Source: Bradyrhizobium sp. 149
Lineage (GTDB): Bacteria; Pseudomonadota; Alphaproteobacteria; Rhizobiales; Xanthobacteraceae
Direction: 5' to 3'
DNA: 64,000 nt
Assembly (NCBI RefSeq): GCF_023073915.1
Contig: NZ_JADPKK010000013.1
Location: 496,001 to 560,000 of the forward strand
Each line of letters opens with the position of its first letter. The stretch's first letter is position 1. Of the stretch, positions 1-10,144 are shown in pieces. A program made the position numbers and the translations under genes. The notes beneath the pieces were generated by a model. It did no database searches, was not told the origin of the DNA, and saw only the letters and a list, made by a program, of their open reading frames with translations.

Positions 1-2
1 TC

Positions 3-1391
3 CCGGCACTCGCCGAAAGCTGGGAGACGCCGGAGCCGACACGCTGGCGCTTTCACCTGCGCAAGGACGTCAAATTCCACAACGGCGACCCCTTCACCGC
101 GGACGACGTGGTGTTCTCGGCCGACCGCGTGCGGGCGAAAGGCTCGAATTTCCAGAGCCGCGTTCCCGCCGATGCCAAGGTGGTCAAGATCGACGATTAC
201 ACCGTCGATTTCATCCTGACCTCGCCCAATCCTATTCTGACGGCGCTGTGGGCGACCTGGTACATCATGGACAAGAAATGGGCAGAGGCGAACGATGCGA
301 TGGCACCGACGCCGGCCGCCGCCACGACCCCGAGCTACGCCTCGCTCCATGAGAACGGCACCGGCGCCTTCACGATCGACAGCCATCAGCCGGGCGTGAA
401 GACCGTCTTCAAGGCCAATCCGAACTGGTGGCGCAAGCCGGAACATAATCTGAAGGAGATCATCTTCACGCCGATCGCCAACCCCGCCACGCGTGTTGCG
501 GCGCTGTTGTCCGGCGAGGTCGACGTGATCGAGCCGGTTCCGGTCCAGGACATCGAGCGCGTGAAAGCGAGTCCGAACGCCACCGTGCTGACGGGACCTG
601 AACTCCGCACCATCTTTGTCGGCATGGATCAGGCGCGTGACGAGCTCTTGTACTCCAACGTCAAGGGCAAGAACCCATTCAAGGACGTTCGCGTCCGCGA
701 AGCCGTCTACCGGGCAATCGACGTCGACCTGATCAAGAATCGCGTCATGCGCGGACTGTCTACGCCGTCCGCGTTGATGGTCGCACCAGAGATCTTTGCC
801 TCGAAGGATTTCACCCGGCCGAAGCTCGATCCCGACGCCGCCAAGAAGCTCCTGGCTGACGCCGGCTATCCCGAGGGTTTCGAAGTCACGATGGACTGCC
901 CCAACGATCGCTACGTCAATGACGCCGCGATTTGTCAGGCCGTCGTCGGCATGCTCGCCCGCATCGGCCTCAAAGTGGAGCTGCTGGCGCAACCCAAAGC
1001 CCAGTATTTCGCCAAGGTTCTGAAGCCCGGCGGCTACAAGACGTCGTTCTTCATGCTGGGCTGGACCCCCGACACGCTGGACTCCCACAACGTCCTGCAC
1101 GACATCATGGGTTGCCGCGATGATCCTAAGGATCCCAACCGCGGAGAAGCCAATCTCGCTGGTTACTGCAACAAGCAGTTCGACGAACTCGCGGACAAGG
1201 TTCTCCTGGAACTCGATACGGCCAAGCGCGATTTGCTGATCAAGCAGGCTTGGGAGATCTCGATGAAGGACTGGGCCTACGTGCCGCTGCATCAGCAGGC
1301 GCTGGCCTGGGGCGTGTCCAAGAAGGTGAAGCTGACCCAGCGCGCAGACAACCAGGTCCTGCTCTACTGGGCGACCAAGCAGGACGAGTAG
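3..1391 (+). CDS. Peptide-type ABC transporter solute-binding protein (SBP family 5), 5' truncated
   Basis: The frame is open from base 3 with no start codon that fits a signal peptide, so the N-terminus lies upstream of the window; 462 residues are visible. Near the visible start is the family-5 pattern of a Trp-x-Phe strand followed by LRKDVKFHNGDPFTADDV, as in DppA/OppA periplasmic peptide receptors. The C-terminal half has the usual alternating lobes and ends at a TAG stop. It binds a peptide or similar solute in the periplasm and hands it to the permeases encoded next. It is followed by a strong hairpin and then dppB-, dppC-, dppD- and dppF-like genes. Substrate cannot be read from sequence; the gamma-glutamyltransferase-like gene downstream suggests gamma-glutamyl compounds (inference). 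Confidence 0.9.
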   Translation, partial: PALAESWETPEPTRWRFHLRKDVKFHNGDPFTADDVVFSADRVRAKGSNFQSRVPADAKVVKIDDYTVDFILTSPNPILTALWATWYIMDKKWAEANDAMAPTPAAATTPSYASLHENGTGAFTIDSHQPGVKTVFKANPNWWRKPEHNLKEIIFTPIANPATRVAALLSGEVDVIEPVPVQDIERVKASPNATVLTGPELRTIFVGMDQARDELLYSNVKGKNPFKDVRVREAVYRAIDVDLIKNRVMRGLSTPSALMVAPEIFASKDFTRPKLDPDAAKKLLADAGYPEGFEVTMDCPNDRYVNDAAICQAVVGMLARIGLKVELLAQPKAQYFAKVLKPGGYKTSFFMLGWTPDTLDSHNVLHDIMGCRDDPKDPNRGEANLAGYCNKQFDELADKVLLELDTAKRDLLIKQAWEISMKDWAYVPLHQQALAWGVSKKVKLTQRADNQVLLYWATKQDE

Positions 1392-1407
1392 TTGTCGACA
1401 AGTTGTG

Positions 1408-1437
1408 AAGTCCCGGAAGCCCTGGCTTCCGGGACTT
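1408..1437 (+). terminator. Hairpin between binding-protein and permease genes (attenuator or partial terminator)
   Basis: Positions 1408-1421 and 1424-1437 are perfectly complementary over 14 bp (AAGTCCCGGAAGCC and its reverse complement) with a 2-nt loop. It starts 17 nt after the stop codon of the binding-protein gene. No U-run follows, so it is more likely an mRNA-stabilising or attenuating structure that keeps receptor expression above permease expression than a full terminator. Confidence 0.6.
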
Positions 1438-1492
1438 GCTGTTTCGGGCTAACGCGATGATGCGTGCTGCTGAAGTTATGTGAAAGGAACAG

Positions 1493-2473
1493 ATGCTCGC
1501 TTTCACACTGCGCCGGGCCATTCAGGCCATTGGTGTCATGATCGCCGTCGGGATCATCTCCTTCTCGATGTTTCGTTTCGCCGGGGATCCCGTGAACCAG
1601 ATGGTCGGGATGGACACGTCCGGCGCCGAACGCGCCGCGATCCGCAAATCGCTCGGCCTCGACGATCCCGTGATCGTGCAGTTCGGCCGCTATATCGGCA
1701 ACGCTGCGCAGTTCAAGTTCGGCGTCTCCTACCAGTTCCGCCTGCCTGTCTCCAATCTTCTGATGGAGCGGATGCCCGCGACCCTGGAGCTCGCGATCTG
1801 CGCCACCATCTTCGCGATGCTCTGTGGCATCCTGATGGGCGTCTATTCGGCGCTTCGCCGCGACAGCTGGCTCACACACGCGTTCCAGGCGATCTCGCTG
1901 ATCGGCATCTCGCTGCCGACCTTCCTGATCGGCATTCTCATGATCTACCTGTTCTCGGTGACGCTCGGCTGGCTGCCCTCGTTCGGGCGCGGCGACGTCG
2001 TGCATATCGGCTGGTGGACGACGGGTCTGCTGACGCTGTCCGGACTGAAGGCGCTGATCATGCCCTCGATCACGCTAGGCTTGTTCCAGATGACGCTGAT
2101 CATGCGGCTGGTCCGCACCGAGATGCTCGAAGTCATGCGCACCGACTACATCCGCTTCGCCCGTGCCCGCGGCCTCACCACCCGCGCCATCCATTTCGGC
2201 CATGCGCTGCGCAACACGCTGATCCCGGTCATCACGGTGGCTGGCCTGCAATTTGGCTCGGTAATTGCATTTGCGATCATCACCGAGACCGTGTTCCAGT
2301 GGCCCGGCATGGGGTTGCTGTTCGTCCAGGCCGTGCAGAATGTCGATATCCCGATCATGGCCGCCTATCTGATGATGGTGTCCCTGATCTTCGTCACCAT
2401 CAATCTCGTGGTTGATATCCTCTACACCATCGTCGATCCGCGGCTGCGCTCGACGATCAGCCGGGCACATTGA
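1493..2473 (+). CDS. ABC transporter permease, DppB/GsiC type
   Basis: A 326-residue inner-membrane permease of the Dpp/Opp/Nik class. It opens with a transmembrane segment (LRRAIQAIGVMIAVGIISFS), has about six membrane segments, and carries the cytoplasmic coupling loop around EVMRTDYIRFARARGL that docks with the ATPase. The Gly-rich FGVSYQFRLPV stretch and the C-terminal DILYTIVDPRLR are typical of DppB. A GAAAGGA ribosome-binding site precedes the ATG by 6 bases. The next gene starts directly after its stop codon, so the two permeases are translationally coupled and form the heterodimeric channel. Confidence 0.93.
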   Translation: MLAFTLRRAIQAIGVMIAVGIISFSMFRFAGDPVNQMVGMDTSGAERAAIRKSLGLDDPVIVQFGRYIGNAAQFKFGVSYQFRLPVSNLLMERMPATLELAICATIFAMLCGILMGVYSALRRDSWLTHAFQAISLIGISLPTFLIGILMIYLFSVTLGWLPSFGRGDVVHIGWWTTGLLTLSGLKALIMPSITLGLFQMTLIMRLVRTEMLEVMRTDYIRFARARGLTTRAIHFGHALRNTLIPVITVAGLQFGSVIAFAIITETVFQWPGMGLLFVQAVQNVDIPIMAAYLMMVSLIFVTINLVVDILYTIVDPRLRSTISRAH

Positions 2474-3442
2474 ATGAGCGAAGCCGTCGTCCCGCACAAG
2501 GTCGACGAACGCGGCCCGCGCGCCGACGCGCCGGGTTGGTTCAAACGCACGCTCGACAGCGACCTGTTCTATTCATTTCGCCGCTCCAAAATCACCATGG
2601 TCGCAGCGGCGGTGACGCTGCTGTTCTTCCTGGTCGCGATCCTCGCCTCGGTGCTGTCGGTCCAGAATCCCTTCGACCCGGCGCAGCTCCAGTTGATGAA
2701 CTCGCGCATCTCGCCATTATGGACCTCCGACGGCCAGAGCCCGTTCCTGCTCGGCACCGACGAACAAGGCCGGGACGTGTTGTCCGCGATCCTTTACGGC
2801 ATGCGCATCTCGCTTCTCGTCGGCGTGCTCGGCGTCGTCTTCTCCGGCGCGATCGGCATCCTGCTCGGGCTGACGGCCGGCTATTTCGGCGGTGCCGTCG
2901 ACGGGCTGATCATGCGCATCGCCGACGTGCAGCTTTCGTTCCCGGCGATCCTGATCGCGCTGCTGATCAACGGCATCGCCAAATCGGTCTTCGGCAACAA
3001 GCTCGACGAGATGAGCATGCTGGCTGTCCTGGTCTTCGCGATCGGGTTGAGCTTTTGGGTGCAATATGCCCGCACCGTGCGCGGCTCCGTCATGGTCGAG
3101 AAGAACAAGGACTATGTCGCCGCCGCCCAGCTCATTGGCCTGCCCGCCCCGGTGATCATGTTGCGCCACGTGCTGCCGAACACGATGGGGCCGATTCTCG
3201 TCATCGCCACCATCAATCTCGCGCTCGCTATCATCACCGAGGCGACGCTGTCGTTCCTCGGCTCGGGGATGCCTGAGACCATGCCATCGCTGGGCACGTT
3301 GATCCGCATCGGCAACAACTATCTGTTCGCGGGCGAATGGTGGATCGTCGCCTTCCCTGGAATCGCACTCGCGGCGCTGATCCTGTCGATCAATCTGCTC
3401 GGCGACTGGCTGCGCGACGCGCTTAACCCGAAACTCCGATGA
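2474..3442 (+). CDS. ABC transporter permease, DppC type
   Basis: A 322-residue partner permease. The N-terminus carries the OppC_N-type cytoplasmic helix and first membrane span (KITMVAAAVTLLFFLVAIL), then the periplasmic signature LLGTDEQGRDVLSAILYG found in nearly all DppC proteins. The coupling loop is KDYVAAAQLIGLPAPVIM, and the end (LGDWLRDALNPKLR) is canonical. The ATG abuts the TGA of the preceding permease with no gap. Length and architecture are normal for the family, with no sign of damage. Confidence 0.93.
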   Translation: MSEAVVPHKVDERGPRADAPGWFKRTLDSDLFYSFRRSKITMVAAAVTLLFFLVAILASVLSVQNPFDPAQLQLMNSRISPLWTSDGQSPFLLGTDEQGRDVLSAILYGMRISLLVGVLGVVFSGAIGILLGLTAGYFGGAVDGLIMRIADVQLSFPAILIALLINGIAKSVFGNKLDEMSMLAVLVFAIGLSFWVQYARTVRGSVMVEKNKDYVAAAQLIGLPAPVIMLRHVLPNTMGPILVIATINLALAIITEATLSFLGSGMPETMPSLGTLIRIGNNYLFAGEWWIVAFPGIALAALILSINLLGDWLRDALNPKLR

Positions 3443-3455
3443 GTATGCAGCGTTC

Positions 3456-4438
3456 ATGACCGAGCCCGTTCTCTCCGTTCGTAATCTTCAGGTCGAGTTC
3501 GCCTCCCGCCGGGGCACGCTGCGCGCGATCGATAGTGTCTCCTTCGACATCGCGAAGGGCGAGGTGCTCGGTGTTGTCGGCGAGTCCGGCGCCGGCAAAT
3601 CGGTCACCGGACTCGCGGTCATTGGCCTGATCGATCCCCCGGGGCGCATCTCGGGCGGCGAGATCCGCCTGTCCGGCCTGCGCATCGACAATCTGCCGCC
3701 GGAAGAGATGCGCCGCGTGCGTGGAAAACGTATCGGCATGATCTTCCAGGATCCCCTCACCTCGCTCAATCCGCTGTACAAGATTGGCGATCAGCTCATC
3801 GAGACGATCAGAACCCATCTGAACCTGTCCGAGACCGCCGCGCGCCGCCGCGCCATCGACCTGCTCGCCGAAGTCGGGATCCCCGCACCGGAAAAGCGCA
3901 TCGACGGCTATCCGCACGAATTCTCCGGCGGCATGCGCCAGCGCGTGGTCATTGCGCTCGCGATTTGCGCCGAGCCGGAGCTGATCATCGCGGACGAGCC
4001 GACCACGGCGCTCGACGTCTCCGTACAGGCGCAAATCATCTCGCTCATCAAGCGACTCGGTCGCGACCACGGCACCGCCGTGATGCTGGTGACCCACGAC
4101 ATGGGCGTGATCGCGGAGGCGTCCGACCGTGTCGCGGTGATGTATGCCGGCCGCGTCGCCGAGATCGGTCCGGTGCAGGACGTCGTCAGGAATCCGCTGC
4201 ACCCTTATGCCAAGGGCCTGATGGGCGCGATCCCGACCCTTGCCGGCGACGACAAGCGTCTGGTGCAGATCCCCGGCTCCATGCCGCGCCTGTCGGCGAT
4301 CCCGCGCGGCTGCTCGTTCAATCCGCGCTGCGCATTCGCATTCGACCGCTGCCGCATCGAGCGGCCCGAGCCGCTGCCGCGCGGCACGCAATCCGTTGCC
4401 TGCCACCTCTATGACAGCGTGCCGACGGAGAGCGCGGC

Positions 4439-4442
<4 letters not shown>
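3456..4442 (+). CDS. ABC transporter ATPase, DppD type
   Basis: A 328-residue ATPase that powers peptide import. Walker A is GESGAGKS, the signature is SGGMRQR, and Walker B is IIADEPTTALDV followed by the H-loop VTHD. The C-terminal oligopeptide domain has four cysteines (CSFNPRC, RC, ACH); structures of related OppD/DppD proteins place an iron-sulfur cluster there (family knowledge). It starts 13 bases after the DppC-like gene, and its TGA overlaps the start of the next ATPase gene (GTGA), so the two ATPases are co-translated as a heterodimer. Confidence 0.94.
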
Positions 4443-5428
<986 letters not shown>

Positions 5429-5509
5429 CGCGCGCGTGCCATGCAGCCTGCGCATTTGGCGGCGGCCTGGCCCTGTGATCAATTGCGCGCGCCGCAAATG
5501 AGGTAGTCC

Positions 5510-7315
5510 ATGGCCAGTATCGTCAATCCCGATCCCTTCACGACACGCCCTGAGATCGAAGGCACATTCGGGGTCGTCGCGACCACGCACTGGATCGCGA
5601 CCGCCATCGGCATGGCCATCCTGGAAAAGGGCGGCAACGCCTTTGACGCCGGCGTCGCCACCGCTTTCACGCTCCAGGTGGTCGAGCCGCATCTGAACGG
5701 CCCCGGCGGCGACGTCCCGATCATCGTGCACGACGTGAAGCGCGGCCGCACCGAGGTGATCTGCGGCCAGGGTCCGGCACCGGCTCGCGCCACCATCGCA
5801 CATTACAAGAGCGAAGGCCTCGACATGGTGCCCGGCACCGGTCTGCTCGCGGCCTGCGTCCCCGGCACCTTCGAATCCTGGATGATGCTGCTGCGTGACT
5901 ACGGCACGATGCGCGTGCGCGACGTGCTGGAGCCCGCAATCTCCTATGCGCACGACGGCTATCCGCTGGTCGAGCGCGCCTGCGCCACGATCCAGACCGT
6001 CGAGCAATTGTTCCGCAAGCACTGGCCGACGTCAGCCGCCGTCTACCTCCCGAACGGCGAAGTGCCGAGGCCCGGCACGCTCTTCACCAACAAGACACTT
6101 GCGGCGACCTACGCACGAATCCTGAGCGAAGCCGAAAGCGGCGGCGGCGGGCGGGACGCCGAGATCGAGCGCGCGCGAAAAGCCTGGTCGCATGGCTTTG
6201 TCGCGGAAGCCATCGACAAATTCTGCCGGACGCAGGACGTGATGGACGTCAGCGGCTCGCCACATCGCGGCGTGCTGTCGGCCGATGACATGGCGAGATG
6301 GCAGCCCACTGTCGAGGCCCCGCTCACCTACGATTATGGCCGCTACACCATTTGCAAGGCGGGGGTCTGGAGCCAGGGTCCGGTGACCCTGCAGCAACTC
6401 GCGTTGCTGAAGGGCTTTGCGCTCGATGGGCTCGATCCGACCGGACCCGAATTCATCCATCTCCAGATCGAATGCGCCAAGCTCGCCTTCGCCGACCGCG
6501 AAAAATTCTACGGCGACCCTGAGTTCAACGAGATCCCGATCGCGACACTGTTGTCGGACGCCTATAATGACGAACGGCGCAAGCTCGTCACCGACAAGGC
6601 TTCGCTCGACTTCCTCCCCGGTTCGATCGAGGGCTTTGGCGGCGTGGTCAAGCTGCGCCGTGCCGAGGGTCAGCGCGAGGCGGTCGGCGCGCTCGGTGCC
6701 GGCGAACCGACGGTGGGCCGCTTCGGCGAGGTGCGCGGCGACACCGTGCATTTCGACATCATCGACAAGGCCGGCAATATGGTGTCGTCGACACCGTCGG
6801 GCGGCTGGCTGCAATCCTCTCCGATCATTCCCGAGCTCGGCTTCTGCCTCGGCAGCCGCGCCCAGATGTTCTGGCTGGAGGAGGACCACCCCGCTGCGCT
6901 GGCGCCCGGCAAACGACCGCGCACCACGCTGTCCCCAACCATGGCATTGCGCGACGGCGAGCCTTATCTGGCCTGGGGCTCGCCGGGCGGCGACCAGCAG
7001 GATCAGTGGATCACGCAGTTTTTCCTGCGGCACGTCCATTGCAATCTCAATCTCCAGGAGGCGATCGACGCGCCGGCCTGGCATTCCGAGCATTTCCCGA
7101 TCTCGTTCTGGCCCCGCACCGCGCGTCCCGGCGTGCTCGTGGTCGAGAACCGCGTGCCGAAGGCGACGATAGAGAATCTTCGCGAACGCGGACATATCGT
7201 CGAGGTCGGACCGGACTGGTCGGAAGGCCGCCTCACCGCGGCCTCGCGCGTCGGTCCGCGCCGCCGCGCCGCCGCCAATCCGCGCGGCATGCAGGGCTAT
7301 GCCGCGGGACGCTAG
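5510..7315 (+). CDS. Gamma-glutamyltransferase family Ntn-hydrolase
   Basis: A 601-residue member of the gamma-glutamyltransferase family (GGT/cephalosporin acylase superfamily). These precursors self-cleave before a Thr that becomes the nucleophile; Thr412 in RGDTVHFDIID sits at the expected position, and the downstream STPSGGW and GSPGGDQQ segments resemble the oxyanion and substrate regions. The N-terminal half has the conserved GGNAFDAGVA and NGPGGD motifs. There is no signal peptide, unlike the classical periplasmic enzyme, so it probably acts on imported substrate in the cytoplasm. A GAGGT ribosome-binding site precedes the ATG. It lies between two peptide transporters and directly before a DUF1028 gene; hydrolysis of gamma-glutamyl or related amide compounds is the likely job, but the true substrate is unknown. 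Confidence 0.85.
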   Translation: MASIVNPDPFTTRPEIEGTFGVVATTHWIATAIGMAILEKGGNAFDAGVATAFTLQVVEPHLNGPGGDVPIIVHDVKRGRTEVICGQGPAPARATIAHYKSEGLDMVPGTGLLAACVPGTFESWMMLLRDYGTMRVRDVLEPAISYAHDGYPLVERACATIQTVEQLFRKHWPTSAAVYLPNGEVPRPGTLFTNKTLAATYARILSEAESGGGGRDAEIERARKAWSHGFVAEAIDKFCRTQDVMDVSGSPHRGVLSADDMARWQPTVEAPLTYDYGRYTICKAGVWSQGPVTLQQLALLKGFALDGLDPTGPEFIHLQIECAKLAFADREKFYGDPEFNEIPIATLLSDAYNDERRKLVTDKASLDFLPGSIEGFGGVVKLRRAEGQREAVGALGAGEPTVGRFGEVRGDTVHFDIIDKAGNMVSSTPSGGWLQSSPIIPELGFCLGSRAQMFWLEEDHPAALAPGKRPRTTLSPTMALRDGEPYLAWGSPGGDQQDQWITQFFLRHVHCNLNLQEAIDAPAWHSEHFPISFWPRTARPGVLVVENRVPKATIENLRERGHIVEVGPDWSEGRLTAASRVGPRRRAAANPRGMQGYAAGR

Positions 7316-7324
7316 AGGCAGTAC

Positions 7325-8035
7325 ATGACCTGGTCGATCATCGCGCGCGATCCTGCTACCGGCCAGTTCGGCATCGCCGTTGCCACGCGCTTCTTCGCCG
7401 TCGGCGCGCGCGTCCCCTACATCGCGGCGGGCCTCGGCGCCATCGCGACGCAGGCCTTCGTCAATCCCTATTACGGGATTGACGGCATCAAGCTGCTGCG
7501 TGAGGGTCTCAACGCGCACGACGTGCTGGCCACTCTTCTCGCGACGGACGACGGCCGCGAAATTCGCCAGCTCCACATGATGGACGCCAGCGGCGCGATT
7601 GCCGCGCATACCGGACGCGACTGCGTCGACTGGTGCGGACACATCGCAGGTAACGGTTTTTCCATTGCCGGCAATATGCTCGCGGGCGCCGATGTGCTCG
7701 ACGAGACCGCAAGAACCTATATCGCCAATGAGAGCCTGCCGTTCCCGCGCCGCCTGCTCGCCGCGATGCGGGCGGGCGAAGCCGCTGGCGGCGACAAGCG
7801 TGGCAAGCAGTCCGCCGCGCTCCTGATCCACGACGAGGAGGAATGGCCGGCATTGGATGTGCGCGCCGACGATCATCCCGATCCGCTCGGCGAACTCGAG
7901 CGGCTCGAGCGGGTTAGCCACGAGCTCTGGGTCCACTTCCGCGCCTCCATGCCGACGCGTCAGAACCCGGCCGGCAACACCGATCGCAGCGCCATCGAGG
8001 CCAGCATCGCCGCAGCGCGCGCAAAACGATCATGA
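7325..8035 (+). CDS. DUF1028 family protein (Ntn-hydrolase-like)
   Basis: A 236-residue protein that begins MTWSIIARDPATGQFG, the hallmark opening of DUF1028, where the residue after a short leader resembles an Ntn-hydrolase nucleophile region. The family is repeatedly found beside peptide transporters and gamma-glutamyltransferases, but its reaction is not established. It starts 9 bases after the GGT-like stop and its TGA overlaps the next ATPase ATG (ATGA), so it is fully embedded in the operon. The C-terminal third (from about residue 150) is variable and charged. Processing or hydrolysis of a peptide-like substrate is an inference from context only. Confidence 0.82.
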   Translation: MTWSIIARDPATGQFGIAVATRFFAVGARVPYIAAGLGAIATQAFVNPYYGIDGIKLLREGLNAHDVLATLLATDDGREIRQLHMMDASGAIAAHTGRDCVDWCGHIAGNGFSIAGNMLAGADVLDETARTYIANESLPFPRRLLAAMRAGEAAGGDKRGKQSAALLIHDEEEWPALDVRADDHPDPLGELERLERVSHELWVHFRASMPTRQNPAGNTDRSAIEASIAAARAKRS

Positions 8036-9021
8036 GCGCGGCCCCTCTCATCGAGATCAAAGATCTGCGCATCCGTTTCCACGGCGATGACGGCCGCGTC
8101 ACCCACGCGGTCGACAGCGTCGATCTCAGCGTCGCCAATGGTGCGACGCTCGGCCTCGTGGGCGAATCCGGCTGCGGCAAGAGCGTGACGTCTCTGGCGA
8201 TCATGGGCCTGCTGCCAAAACAGGGCGCGGAGATCTCCGGCGCGATCCGCTTCGACGGTTTCGATCTGCTCAAGACATCGGACAAGACGCTACGCGATCT
8301 GCGCGGCAACCGGCTCGCGATGATCTTTCAGGAGCCGATGACGTCGCTCAATCCGAGCTTCACCATCGGCGATCAGATCGTCGAGACGATTCTGCGCCAC
8401 CGCGGCGGCTCGCGCAGGAGTGCGCGCGAACGAGCGATCGAGCTGCTGCGTCGCGTCCACATCCCCTCGCCCGAGCGGCGGATCGACGAATATCCGCACA
8501 AGCTCTCCGGCGGCATGCGCCAGCGCGTCATGATCGCGATGGCGCTCGCCTGCGACCCGCGGCTGCTGATCGCGGACGAGCCGACCACCGCGCTCGACGT
8601 CACGCTGCAGGCGCAGATCCTCGAATTAATGCGGGAATTGAAGGCTGCGAGCGGCGCGGCCATCATCCTGATCACCCATGATCTCGGCGTGGTCGCCGAA
8701 GTCTGCGACGAGGTCGCGGTGATGTATGCCGGCGAAATCGTCGAGCGCGCACCGGTCGACGAACTGTTCTCCGCGCCGCAACACCCTTACACCGTCGGCC
8801 TGCTCGGCTCGATTCCGCGGCTCGACCATCGCGCCGGACAGCTCGCGACGATCGAGGGCATGGTGCCGAACATGGCGCAGCCCCCCGCCGGCTGTCGCTT
8901 CGCCGCGCGCTGCCCCTTCGTGCTGGACGCCTGCACCAGGGCGCCGCCGCCGCTGGTCGAAGTCAGCCCCGGCCACCTCTCGCGCTGCATCCGCGCGCCG
9001 CTCGAACGCCTGGTGTCGTGA
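8032..9021 (+). CDS. ABC transporter ATPase, DppD type (second transporter)
   Basis: A 329-residue ATPase with Walker A GESGCGKS, signature SGGMRQRV, Walker B LLIADEPTTALDV, H-loop ITHD and a C-terminal cysteine cluster (GCRFAARCPFVLDAC). It is clearly diverged from the first DppD-like protein, so this is not a recent duplication. It overlaps the DUF1028 gene by 4 bases and the next ATPase by 1. In this second system the ATPases come first and the receptor and permeases follow, the reverse of the first system. Confidence 0.93.
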   Translation: MSAAPLIEIKDLRIRFHGDDGRVTHAVDSVDLSVANGATLGLVGESGCGKSVTSLAIMGLLPKQGAEISGAIRFDGFDLLKTSDKTLRDLRGNRLAMIFQEPMTSLNPSFTIGDQIVETILRHRGGSRRSARERAIELLRRVHIPSPERRIDEYPHKLSGGMRQRVMIAMALACDPRLLIADEPTTALDVTLQAQILELMRELKAASGAAIILITHDLGVVAEVCDEVAVMYAGEIVERAPVDELFSAPQHPYTVGLLGSIPRLDHRAGQLATIEGMVPNMAQPPAGCRFAARCPFVLDACTRAPPPLVEVSPGHLSRCIRAPLERLVS

Positions 9022-10121
9022 TGGCGCTGCTCGAGGTCGAAGGCCTGGTCAAGCATTTCGTCGCCGAGCGCTCGCTGTTCGGCCGCGCGCTGGCGCATGT
9101 CAAGGCTGTCGATGGCGTGTCCTTCTCGCTGGAGGCCCGCAAGACGCTGGCCCTGGTCGGCGAATCCGGCTGCGGCAAATCCACCGTCAGCCGCCTGGTG
9201 CTGCGGCTGATCGAGCCGGATGCCGGCATAATCCGTTTCGAAGGCCGCGATCTCCTCTCGCTCGACGCCGGCGCGCTGCGCGCCTTCCGCCGCGAAGCCC
9301 AGATCATCTTCCAGGATCCTTACGCCTCGCTCAATCCGCGCATGACGGTCGGCCAGATCCTGGCCGAGCCGCTGGCGCTGCACGATCTGGTGCCGCCCGC
9401 CCGGCGGCGCGAACGCGTCGAGGAGATCTTGCGGCTGGTCGGGCTGGAGCCGCGGTTGGCCCGACGTTACCCGCACGAGTTTTCCGGCGGGCAGCGCCAG
9501 CGCATCGCTATCGCCCGCGCGCTCGCGGTCGAGCCCAAACTGATCATCTGCGATGAGCCGGTCTCGGCGCTCGACGTCTCGATCCGCTCGCAAATCCTCA
9601 ATCTGCTGCGGGAACTCCAGGACCGGCTCGGCCTCGCCTACATTTTCGTCTCGCACGATCTCGCGGTGGTCAAGCACATCGCCGACCACGTGGCGGTGAT
9701 GAATCTCGGCCAGATCGTCGAGACGGCGGCGGCGGATGCGCTGTTTGCCGCGCCGCGTCATCCCTATAGCCGGGCCCTGCTCTCCGCGATCCCGGTGCCC
9801 AAGCCGCGGGCAAAGCGCAGCCGGATTGTGCTGCAGGGAGAGATTCCCAGCGCGCTCAATCCGCCGCCGGGATGCCGCTTCCACACCCGCTGCCCCTATG
9901 TGGTCGACCGTTGCCGCAGCGAAATGCCAAAACTCGTGCCGGATGGCATCGGACATGCAACGGCGTGCCACCGAACGTCGGAACTGCCATCGTCCGCGGC
10001 GATCGTCCCGACGGACGGCGGTTTCTCGCCAGTTCTCGAAAAATTGGTCGCCGCGTTCAGCGGCGGCCCGGAAGCAGTCCGCGGCAGCGGGGTTAGTTCA
10101 TTGGGGACGGACCCGGCATAG
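9021..10121 (+). CDS. ABC transporter ATPase, DppF type (second transporter)
   Basis: A 366-residue ATPase with Walker A GESGCGKST, signature SGGQRQRI, Walker B IICDEPVSALDV and the C-terminal GCRFHTRCPYVVDRC segment. The ATG at 9021 overlaps the preceding TGA (TGATG); a GTG one codon earlier is a possible alternative. The tail beyond about residue 315 is an extra 50 residues, Ser/Gly-rich, not usual in DppF and probably non-essential. It completes the ATPase pair of the second peptide-type importer; a receptor gene starts 23 bases later. Confidence 0.92.
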   Translation: MALLEVEGLVKHFVAERSLFGRALAHVKAVDGVSFSLEARKTLALVGESGCGKSTVSRLVLRLIEPDAGIIRFEGRDLLSLDAGALRAFRREAQIIFQDPYASLNPRMTVGQILAEPLALHDLVPPARRRERVEEILRLVGLEPRLARRYPHEFSGGQRQRIAIARALAVEPKLIICDEPVSALDVSIRSQILNLLRELQDRLGLAYIFVSHDLAVVKHIADHVAVMNLGQIVETAAADALFAAPRHPYSRALLSAIPVPKPRAKRSRIVLQGEIPSALNPPPGCRFHTRCPYVVDRCRSEMPKLVPDGIGHATACHRTSELPSSAAIVPTDGGFSPVLEKLVAAFSGGPEAVRGSGVSSLGTDPA

Positions 10122-10144
10122 CCGTAAAACAGAGGTTGAGAGCG

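Noticed and set aside
6032..7936. A 634-codon minus-strand frame across the GGT-like and DUF1028 genes
   Set aside because: It lies opposite two genes with clear family motifs, and its sequence is Arg/Ala-rich antisense without a domain.
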